From CAYOOP01 sp964405685 (lineage in GTDB: Bacteria; Pseudomonadota; Alphaproteobacteria; Rickettsiales; SXRF01): DNA of 64,000 nucleotides. The notes under the pieces were generated by a model. That model was not told the DNA's origin. It ran no database searches and saw only the letters and a list, made by a program, of their open reading frames with translations. The DNA lies in NCBI GenBank assembly GCA_964405685.1, contig CAYOOP010000002.1, positions 208,067-272,066 of the forward strand, in the 5' to 3' direction. Within the stretch, counting starts at the first letter, position 1. Each line of letters begins with the position of its first letter. This document shows positions 34,199 to 40,908 of this stretch, piece by piece. The position numbers were made by a program, and so were the translations under genes.

Positions 34199-36409
34199 AT
34201 GGTAGAGTTTTATGTACAGGTGGAAGAAGAGATCAACGGCAGGAGCGTCGTTAAACTCCACAAAATGCAAGCGGATGCTAACGGCATTGTGTCCGAAGTG
34301 AAAAACAAACCGGGAGACGAAAATGCTCCTGCCGATGCTCTTACCCCAAACAATGCTCCCGTAGTTGTGCGCAGCGGCAAGAAAGTTGCCGATATCGCTG
34401 CACGTGATGGAAAACACACCTTTACCAAAGAAGAATTTGAAGCGGCACTCAATGCCAAAAAACCTGATCCGGTTAAAGAATTTGCTGATTTAAACGCAGA
34501 AGAACAAATTGTCTTGCGCGGCAAACAAGCGGATGCTCACAAGGCTGAGGAAAACTATTATCAACAACACGCAAAATTGCTGAATGCCGGCATGCTGCTG
34601 TATACCCCACAAGAGCGCGCCGCCCAGTCTTCAGAGGTGGTAACTCACGATAAAGACGCGGCAGATCTCAAAACAGCAAAAAATGCCATCAACAAAAAAA
34701 TAGAAGAGCTGGAATCCCAAATTACATCCCGCAAAACCTCTGTTTCTGTCGCGGTTGAAGGAAGGAAACCAGGTACGGTTGAGCTCTATAAAATAACGCT
34801 CACGCAAGACCCTAACGAACATGGAAGACATGTTACCATTGCGGTGAGTCCTTCTGCCCCCATCAAACGCGAGGAACTAAAAGGTGTGGATGTCATGCCA
34901 CGCGGCATGTTCGAGGCAAAACGTCGTGAAGTTGAACAACAAGCCCCCAACACCCCGCGTGATCCGATTCCCAGCGGAGACATAGACGAAAATGAGATTT
35001 CGTTTAATGGAATCAAAAACCGCACCAAACTTATTGGCAAAGCCAAGGCATATAATTTAAACCTGGATGCAGACCGGCATAGCCATAACGAAAAAGTTGC
35101 GAAGGCAGAACACCAACTCTTAAGCTTCGCGTTCACGGATGTAGAAAAAGACCGTATGAAAAACGGCACCCCATCCAAAGATTTTGATATGAACCCGGAC
35201 AGAGGCACACTCAATAGAACGGCCAATTTCCTGAAGGGTTATGAACAAGCAGAACGCCAAGAGGTGTTTAACAAACATCAGATGGCACATAACGCAGAGC
35301 GTGCGCCTAACAACATGCATTTTAATATGGATGTGCCACGCGTCACGGATCGGGAAAGAGATACGGACAGCATTTCCAATCCCCGCCTACAGCGCGGTGG
35401 CCATCTGCCGATTGTTGCGCAATTCCGCCCGCACAAAAGCACGCTAACAGACGAGCAAGTGGGTCGCCTTGCCAGACGCGACGTAGAAGTAAAACCCATC
35501 AACCTAAGCGAGATTGATCCGAGTTCCGTGATGCCCGCGCCTAAACAGCCTAAAGTAGGGTTTGCACATACCAGCGGCGCGCTACGCAAACACTCGGACA
35601 TCATATCCGATGCGGATATTCGTAGATACGAACAGCAAAACCAAGCTGGCAGCGGCATCGGCGATGCGATGGCAAAACGCTTCGCAACGCATCAAAAGAT
35701 TGACAACACCCGCGATCAAGAAGCACGCATCGCAAGAGCGGCCAACAAGGAGTTAGGGAAACAACAACTCTTTGCTAGCTTAAGCGACGCGATTGATAAC
35801 GTGCAAGTCGATCAAAAAGGTAATGTCACCGTCGATACAGATCACTCCCTCTTCAATATCACAAAAAACAATCAAGGCGGCCTCACCTTTACTGCTAAAC
35901 ACGGCAGACATATCGGCAAATCGTTTGAACTCAAAGCCGAGCAATTGGGTGAAATTTTGGTCGCACGCAACCCCGGCAAAGAGATCAACGAAGCCTCATT
36001 CGTGCAAGCCATCGAAAACGCTCCCGAAGGCAAACGCACCGTCGCAACCCGCCTTGCTGGCTTACTCAATAAGGTCGTCGCCCATAACAAAGGCAAGGGC
36101 GGAAATGCCGAAGAAATTATTGAAGAATACAAAACCATCTTGGATACAAACAAAGATGGTGCCGTAAGCCGCGACGAATTGCAACGTGGCAAAGAAGCCT
36201 TCGCGTCTCGCTATGGAGTCGAAAACCTGCGAACCGCCCATGCGCATTTTGATACGCTTTTGGCGAAGAACCCCGCTGCCGTCCAAGCGATGGCCAAAAT
36301 CAGCATGAACGTAGGCACGGGCCACCTTGCAGACCACCAGCCGACCAACAGTGGCACACCCGGCACTGGTAACACCTCCCCATCACCAGTCGTCGCCAGC
36401 CGTCCTTAA
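34199..36409 (+). CDS. Large unknown protein with an EF-hand motif
   Basis: 736 residues, hydrophilic, Lys/Glu/Asn-rich, without signal peptide or membrane segment. Near residue 650 the loop DTNKDGAVSRDE is a good EF-hand calcium site, preceded by the helix EEIIEEYKTIL. The rest gives no family match I can name; residues 140-180 look like coiled coil and the C-terminus is Gly/Thr/Pro-rich. GGGGAAG lies 5 bases from the ATG. It shares promoter and terminator sequences with the ankyrin gene upstream. Confidence 0.7.
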   Translation: MVEFYVQVEEEINGRSVVKLHKMQADANGIVSEVKNKPGDENAPADALTPNNAPVVVRSGKKVADIAARDGKHTFTKEEFEAALNAKKPDPVKEFADLNAEEQIVLRGKQADAHKAEENYYQQHAKLLNAGMLLYTPQERAAQSSEVVTHDKDAADLKTAKNAINKKIEELESQITSRKTSVSVAVEGRKPGTVELYKITLTQDPNEHGRHVTIAVSPSAPIKREELKGVDVMPRGMFEAKRREVEQQAPNTPRDPIPSGDIDENEISFNGIKNRTKLIGKAKAYNLNLDADRHSHNEKVAKAEHQLLSFAFTDVEKDRMKNGTPSKDFDMNPDRGTLNRTANFLKGYEQAERQEVFNKHQMAHNAERAPNNMHFNMDVPRVTDRERDTDSISNPRLQRGGHLPIVAQFRPHKSTLTDEQVGRLARRDVEVKPINLSEIDPSSVMPAPKQPKVGFAHTSGALRKHSDIISDADIRRYEQQNQAGSGIGDAMAKRFATHQKIDNTRDQEARIARAANKELGKQQLFASLSDAIDNVQVDQKGNVTVDTDHSLFNITKNNQGGLTFTAKHGRHIGKSFELKAEQLGEILVARNPGKEINEASFVQAIENAPEGKRTVATRLAGLLNKVVAHNKGKGGNAEEIIEEYKTILDTNKDGAVSRDELQRGKEAFASRYGVENLRTAHAHFDTLLAKNPAAVQAMAKISMNVGTGHLADHQPTNSGTPGTGNTSPSPVVASRP

Positions 36410-36433
36410 TAGCTGTTTCTATCTACACACTAC

Positions 36434-36458
36434 AAAAGCCAGCATTTAGCTGGCTTTT
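36434..36458 (+). terminator. Rho-independent terminator after the EF-hand gene
   Basis: AAAAGCCAGC, loop ATTTA, GCTGGCTTTT. Related to the terminator at 33978-34005. Confidence 0.8.
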
Positions 36459-36462
36459 GTAG

Positions 36463-36550
36463 TGGTGCCCACGGCCGGACTCGAACCGGCACGTCGATTG
36501 CTCAACGAGGGATTTTAAGTCCCTTGCGTCTACCATTCCGCCACGTGGGC
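36463..36550 (-). tRNA. tRNA-Leu (TAA)
   Basis: On the minus strand the acceptor GCCCACG pairs with CGTGGGC; the anticodon loop CTTAAAA has anticodon TAA between AGGGA and TCCCT; a long variable arm and GGTTCGAGTCC T arm follow; CCA is encoded (36463-36465). 88 bases, a class II tRNA. Confidence 0.95.
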
Positions 36551-36589
36551 ACACGCCGTTTTCCTAGCGGGGAATCCTGCCTTAGGCAA

Positions 36590-36608
36590 GTGTCATTCAT
36601 CTGTCACA
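36590..36608 (+). promoter_or_regulatory. Pho-box-like motif, copy 4
   Basis: GTGTCATTCATCTGTCACA: two TGTCA half-sites 11 bases apart. It is the closest of the five related motifs to the E. coli PhoB consensus. The gene 57 bases downstream is unknown. Confidence 0.4.
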
Positions 36609-36664
36609 ATCAACATCATCAAAGCTTCACCCACAGAATCCGTGGGTTTTGCTATAGTGTTGAT

Positions 36665-37000
36665 ATGGAAAATGCTATGAACACGTCTTACCATTTCGAC
36701 CCCCGCGCGCTGGAATTCCAGCAAGTGGCAGGAATTACGCTGCCGCACGAAGTGCTGCGCCAACTCAAGATGATGTTAAGCGACATCGAAATCGCCTCCA
36801 TGCCCCACGGCATGTTGCAAGATGCCAACGTCGCCTTCGGCCCCGACGCCTGCGTGTTTGATGACTCCGAAGGGGAGGGCGGTTTTTACGATGATCTCTA
36901 CGAAGATGCAAACGAACGCGACGCGAAAGACATCCGCAAAAAAGGCCGCTTCACCATGATGGTGGAAGAAAGCGATTCCACCTCCGCGCACACCGTCTAA
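36665..37000 (+). CDS. Unknown small acidic protein
   Basis: 111 residues from ATG 36665 (MENAMNTSYHFD); ATG 36677 is an alternative. It has an acidic stretch (EGEGGFYDDLYEDANERDAKD) and no recognised domain. A GTGTCATTCATCTGTCACA motif and TATAGT box lie upstream. The stop overlaps that of the convergent metW by 4 bases. Confidence 0.6.
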   Translation: MENAMNTSYHFDPRALEFQQVAGITLPHEVLRQLKMMLSDIEIASMPHGMLQDANVAFGPDACVFDDSEGEGGFYDDLYEDANERDAKDIRKKGRFTMMVEESDSTSAHTV

Positions 37001-37605
37001 GGTTTGCGAATCACAAACACGCCATGAATACCAAATAAATTGGCAAGCCAACTGTTGCTTTTAAACGGAATCGGCGGGGCGAAGCCTGTGGCGTAGAGTC
37101 GACGCTCGATCACCAATCCCATCTGCTCACACAAAATAATAAAGTCGCGAATGGTACAAAAGTGAATATTCGGTGTGTCGTACCATTCATACGCCAGCGT
37201 GCGCGTCACCGGCATGCGGCCTTTTAAGAGCAGATAAATCCGGTTTTTAATGTGGCCGAAATTTGGCACGGAAACGACGGCGTATTTGCTGATGCGTGTG
37301 AGTTCTTCCAGCACTTTCTTGGGGTCGCGCAGAGCCTGCAGCGTCTGGCTTAAAATGGCGTAGTCCACCGCGCCGTCGGGGTAGTATTGCAGATCCATAT
37401 CCGCATCCCCCTGAATCACCGAAAGCCCCTTGGCCACGCAGGCATTCACGCCGGATTGCGAAAGTTCAATACCCCGGCCTTTGACCATCTTATGATCGCG
37501 CAGCCAGATCAATAATTCGCCATCCCCACAGCCGATATCTAGCACGTTGGAGGCCGTGGCGACTTGGTTGGCAATTACTTGAAGATCGGAGCGGAGCCGG
37601 GTCAT
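36997..37605 (-). CDS. metW: Methionine biosynthesis protein MetW
   Basis: About 202 residues from ATG 37605 (MTRLRSDLQVIANQV). The SAM-like motif VLDIGCGDGELLIWL, RGIELSQSGVNACV, VIQGDADMDL and ILSQTLQALRDP define MetW. With MetX it promotes homoserine acetylation; the exact role is debated. The frame is open to 37665, but that part is a repeat element. It follows metX on the same strand, separated only by that element. Confidence 0.93.
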   Translation of the reverse strand: MTRLRSDLQVIANQVATASNVLDIGCGDGELLIWLRDHKMVKGRGIELSQSGVNACVAKGLSVIQGDADMDLQYYPDGAVDYAILSQTLQALRDPKKVLEELTRISKYAVVSVPNFGHIKNRIYLLLKGRMPVTRTLAYEWYDTPNIHFCTIRDFIILCEQMGLVIERRLYATGFAPPIPFKSNSWLANLFGIHGVFVIRKP

Positions 37606-37616
37606 ATTCCCTCTCT

Positions 37617-37735
37617 TGTCATCCCGTCGAAAGACGGGATCCAGCGTCCGCTGTCCAGCGGACAAGAAGTTCTTTTTGCAGCGAAGACACGCCTTACTAG
37701 ATACCGGCTTTCGCCGGTATGACGGGAAACCTGTT
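37617..37735. repeat. GTCATCCCGTCGAAAGACGGGATCC element between metX and metW
   Basis: Outer ends GTCATCCCGTC and CCGGTATGACGGG are complementary; inner hairpins are CGTCGAAAGACG and GTCCGCTGTCCAGCGGAC. It sits within the metX-metW transcript. Same family as 46261-46392, 47991-48077 and 49452-49536. Confidence 0.75.
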
Positions 37736-38890
37736 TCATGCTACCCCCCTCAAAAACCCCGACACAATCGCGTCCAGATCCGGCTCATCGAGCAAAAACG
37801 CATCATGACCTTTGTCGGTGGCAATTTCGGCGAAGGAAACGCTTGCACCGGCGGCGTTGAGCGCGCGCACAAGGTGGCGGCTTTCGTTGGTTGGAAACAG
37901 CCAGTCGCTCGTAAAAGATACAATACAAAAGCGGGTAGGGGTGTTTTTGAAAATTTCGGCGAGGTGGAATTTGCCGCCTTCGGTCAAATCAAAATAGCTC
38001 GCCGCGCGGGTTAAATACAAATACGAATTCGCGTCAAACCGCTCCACAAAACTAATGCCCTGATGGCGCAAATAGCTCTCCACCTTGAAATCCGCATCAA
38101 ACCCATAGGTGAATTCCTTGCGGTTTTGAAGTGAGCGCCCAAATTTTTCCTGCAGCGCCGTTTCGGACATATAGGTCACATGCGCGGCCATGCGTGCAAC
38201 CGCCAAACCTTTCGCCGGATAGCGCCGTTCTTCGCCGTAAGCACCGCCGCACCACTCGGGGTCTGCCATAATCGCCTGACGGCCGATTTCATGAAACGCA
38301 ATATTCTGCGCTGATTGTTTCGCCGCCGCCGCAATCACCACCGCCGAATGCACTCGGCTCGGAAACATCTTCGCCCATTCCAGCACCTGCATCCCGCCCA
38401 TCGAGCCACCGATGACGGAGAAGAGTTTCTCAATCCCAAACGCATCCACCAGAAGCGCCTGCGCGCGCACCATGTCGGGAATCGTGATCACCGGAAAATC
38501 GAGGCCGTATTGCCGGTCGGTCACCGGGTTTAATTCCTTCGGCCCGAACGTACCCATGCATCCGCCCAGGAAATTGCTGCAAATCACAAAATACTTGTCC
38601 GTATCAATCGGCTTACCCGACCCCACCATCCGGTCCCACCACCCAGGCTTGCCGGTGACTGGGTGATTGCCCGCCAAATACTGATCCCCCGTTAGCGCAT
38701 GGCACACTAAAACGGCGTTGGATTTCGCCTCGTTCAACGCACCATAGGTCTGAAAGGCGACCGGAAAATGCGAGATCGCCGTGCCACACGCGAGCATCAG
38801 CGGCTTATTCTCCGCGAGCGAAACAATCTCGCCAGTTTGCACCGCCCGATAATTCGCGCCAAAAGAAAGGGTTACCTGTCGAGTTTTCAT
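37736..38890 (-). CDS. metX: Homoserine O-acetyltransferase MetX
   Basis: About 384 residues from ATG 38890 (MKTRQVTLSFG); ATG 38908 is also possible. Alpha/beta-hydrolase fold with LVCHALTGDQYLAG, the nucleophile elbow SVIGGSMGGMQVLEWA, and the His in TDKGHDAFLLDEPDL. It makes O-acetyl-homoserine (or O-succinyl, which sequence alone cannot settle) for methionine. First gene of metX-metW. Confidence 0.94.
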   Translation of the reverse strand: MKTRQVTLSFGANYRAVQTGEIVSLAENKPLMLACGTAISHFPVAFQTYGALNEAKSNAVLVCHALTGDQYLAGNHPVTGKPGWWDRMVGSGKPIDTDKYFVICSNFLGGCMGTFGPKELNPVTDRQYGLDFPVITIPDMVRAQALLVDAFGIEKLFSVIGGSMGGMQVLEWAKMFPSRVHSAVVIAAAAKQSAQNIAFHEIGRQAIMADPEWCGGAYGEERRYPAKGLAVARMAAHVTYMSETALQEKFGRSLQNRKEFTYGFDADFKVESYLRHQGISFVERFDANSYLYLTRAASYFDLTEGGKFHLAEIFKNTPTRFCIVSFTSDWLFPTNESRHLVRALNAAGASVSFAEIATDKGHDAFLLDEPDLDAIVSGFLRGVA

Positions 38891-38938
38891 GGGATGGTTG
38901 TTATGCATTGAAATTCAATGAAAATCAAGCACACTATA

Positions 38939-39046
38939 CCTCCCCCGCCTGCGGGGGAGGGCAACGAAGCTTACGTCCGCCAGGACGTTAGCGCAGTGGG
39001 TGGGGGAACCATTCCCCCCTGCATCCCCCCGCAAGCGGGGGGAACA
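38939..39046. repeat. GC-rich modular palindromic element, intergenic
   Basis: CTCCCCCGCCTGCGGGGGAG at one end and CCCCCCGCAAGCGGGGGGAAC at the other, with an inner hairpin ACGTCC/GGACGT. In reverse complement it lines up with the elements at 42213-42326 (in pheT) and 48323-48435. Confidence 0.8.
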
Positions 39047-39060
39047 AAAGAAATAGACGC

Positions 39061-39089
39061 TTGCATTCTTTATAGAAAATGCTACTAAA
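39061..39089 (+). promoter_or_regulatory. Possible rpmI-rplT-pheST promoter
   Basis: TTGCAT (39061-39066), 17 bases, ACTAAA (39084-39089). The -10 is weak; the position, 78 bases before rpmI, is suitable. Confidence 0.35.
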
Positions 39090-39167
39090 CCCGCCTCCCA
39101 AGCGTTCGGGCCGAAGGCATTGCCCTGTCCGCTTATACATACAACACCAAACTTAAAAGGTCAAAAC

Positions 39168-39368
39168 ATGCCCAAACTTAAGACCAAAAGCGGATGCAAA
39201 AAACGCTTTAAATTCACTGCATCCGGCAAGGTGGTTGCCCCACAAGCGGGCAAGCGCCACAACATGCGTAAACGCACCAATTCGTTCCTGCGCAAAGCCC
39301 GCGGAACCACGATTATGGATGATGCGGATACGCATCGCATCGTGCAATATATGCCGTACGGGAGGTAG
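39168..39368 (+). CDS. rpmI: 50S ribosomal protein L35
   Basis: 66 residues from ATG 39168: MPKLKTKSGCKKRFKFTASG, then KVVAPQAGKRHNMRKRT. AAAGGT precedes it. The frame is open from 39120, but that part is leader. Followed after 3 bases by rplT. infC, the usual first gene of this operon, is not here. Confidence 0.95.
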   Translation: MPKLKTKSGCKKRFKFTASGKVVAPQAGKRHNMRKRTNSFLRKARGTTIMDDADTHRIVQYMPYGR

Positions 39369-39371
39369 ACC

Positions 39372-39734
39372 ATGTCTCGTTCACCTCGCGCCGTTACCGC
39401 TCACGCTCGCCACAAAAAAGTCATCAAACGCGCCAAGGGTTACCGCGGCCGTGCGAAGAATTGCTACCGTGTAGCCATTGAAAAAGTCGAAAAAGGGATG
39501 CAATACGCCACCCGTGACCGCCGCAACAAAAAGCGCAGCTTCCGCGCGCTTTGGATCCAGCGTATCAACGCCGGCGTCCGCGAACACGGCATGGTCTATT
39601 CCGCCTTTATGGACGGCCTGATCAAAGCCGGTGTCGAAGTCGACCGCAAAATCCTGGCCGACCTCGCCATCCACCAGCCCGAAAGCTTCAAAGCGCTGGT
39701 TGATAAAGCGCAAGCTGCACGTAAGGCTGCGTAA
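39372..39734 (+). CDS. rplT: 50S ribosomal protein L20
   Basis: 120 residues. ARHKKVIKRAKGYRGRAKNCYRV and RRNKKRSFRALWIQRINA are diagnostic (pieces shown are shorter than the full motif). L20 is an early 23S rRNA assembly protein and in many bacteria represses its own operon. GGAGG overlaps the rpmI end and serves as ribosome-binding site. Confidence 0.96.
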   Translation: MSRSPRAVTAHARHKKVIKRAKGYRGRAKNCYRVAIEKVEKGMQYATRDRRNKKRSFRALWIQRINAGVREHGMVYSAFMDGLIKAGVEVDRKILADLAIHQPESFKALVDKAQAARKAA

Positions 39735-39739
39735 AAATA

Positions 39740-39826
39740 AGTCTTTAGTCCTTAGTCGTTAGTCTGTAGTGTCGAAAAACAATTGACCTGTAGCTAACGA
39801 CTATAGACTAACGACTATCGACTATT
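39740..39826. repeat. TAGTCGTTAGT-type palindromic element between rplT and pheS
   Basis: Left arm AGTCCTTAGTCGTTAGTC, right arm AACGACTATAGACTAACG and ACTATCGACTATT, its complement. It ends 2 bases before the pheS ATG, so pheS has no normal ribosome-binding site and the element itself would shape translation. The in-frame tkt element (14264-14344) is of the same family. Confidence 0.8.
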
Positions 39827-39828
39827 AC

Positions 39829-40908
39829 ATGACTAACCTCCTCATCTCCGCCCTTGACGCCATCAACACTGCATCAACCACCGCAGCGCTTGAGGAATTG
39901 CGCGTTGCGTGGCTCGGGAAAAAGGGCAAAATCACTGAGGAATTAAAAACGCTGGGTGCGCTGGACCCTGAGGCGCGCAAAGCCAAGGGCGCGGAACTCA
40001 ACCAAATCAAAGACCAAATTACGGCCGCGCTCGAAGCGAAAAAAGAAACGCTCGACGCCGCGGAACTCAACACCCGCCTCGCCACCGAAACGCTGGATCT
40101 CACCCTTCCACACCGTGCCTACCCCAAAGGCCGCATTCACCCGATCAGCAAGGTGTTGGAAGAGATCACCGAGATCTTTAGCGGTATGGGTTTTTCCGTC
40201 GCCAGCGGGCCGGATATTGAAGACGAAGAGCACAATTTCAACGCGCTCAACATCCCTGAAAGCCACCCCGCGCGGCAGATGCATGACACGTTCTACTTGA
40301 ACGTGTCAGATGATAGAGGACAGATGTCAGATGTTAAGGGCACTAACATCCAACATCCGACATCTGACATCCGCCTACTCAGAACCCACACATCCCCCGT
40401 CCAAATCCGTACCATGCGCGCAGGCAAACCACCGTTCCGCTGCATCGCTCCGGGCGCAACCTATCGCTGCGATTCCGACCAGACACATACCCCCATGTTC
40501 CACCAAGTCGAAGGCTTCATCATCGACAAAAACATCCACATGGGTCATTTAAAAGGCTGCCTCACCGAATTCCTCAAAGCATTTTTCGAGTTGGACGAAG
40601 TGCCCGTGCGCTTCCGCCCCAGCTTCTTCCCGTTCACCGAACCCTCCGCCGAAGTCGACATCGGCTGCAAACGCACGAAAGACGAACTCAAAATCGGGGC
40701 AGGGGACGATTGGCTGGAAGTCCTCGGTTGCGGCATGGTGCACCCCAACGTGCTGACGGCGTGTGGCATTGATCCCAATGAATGGCAAGGCTTCGCCTTC
40801 GGCATGGGCGTTGAACGCCTCGCCATGCTCAAATACGGCATCCCTGACTTGCGTACGTTTTTTGAGAGCGATGTGCGCTGGTTGAACTATTATGGGTTTG
40901 CGGCATGA
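39829..40908 (+). CDS. pheS: Phenylalanyl-tRNA synthetase alpha subunit with an in-frame palindromic insertion
   Basis: 359 residues. Class II motif 2 (FRCIAPGATYRCD), GFAFGMGVERLAMLKYGIPD (motif 3) and FHQVEGFIID are intact. With PheT it charges tRNA-Phe. At 40305-40370 a repeat inserts about 22 residues (SDDRGQMSDVKGTNIQHPTS) between HDTFYLN and LLRTHTSPVQIRTM, a place where the family has only a few residues. It overlaps pheT as ATGA. Confidence 0.96.
   Translation: MTNLLISALDAINTASTTAALEELRVAWLGKKGKITEELKTLGALDPEARKAKGAELNQIKDQITAALEAKKETLDAAELNTRLATETLDLTLPHRAYPKGRIHPISKVLEEITEIFSGMGFSVASGPDIEDEEHNFNALNIPESHPARQMHDTFYLNVSDDRGQMSDVKGTNIQHPTSDIRLLRTHTSPVQIRTMRAGKPPFRCIAPGATYRCDSDQTHTPMFHQVEGFIIDKNIHMGHLKGCLTEFLKAFFELDEVPVRFRPSFFPFTEPSAEVDIGCKRTKDELKIGAGDDWLEVLGCGMVHPNVLTACGIDPNEWQGFAFGMGVERLAMLKYGIPDLRTFFESDVRWLNYYGFAA
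40305..40370. repeat. CAGATGTCAGATG-type palindromic element in frame inside pheS
   Basis: CAGATGTCAGATGTTA pairs with TAACATCCAACATC and CATCTGACATC across a short loop; the outer ends are TGTCAGATG and CATCTGACA. About 22 codons, no stop. Confidence 0.82.
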
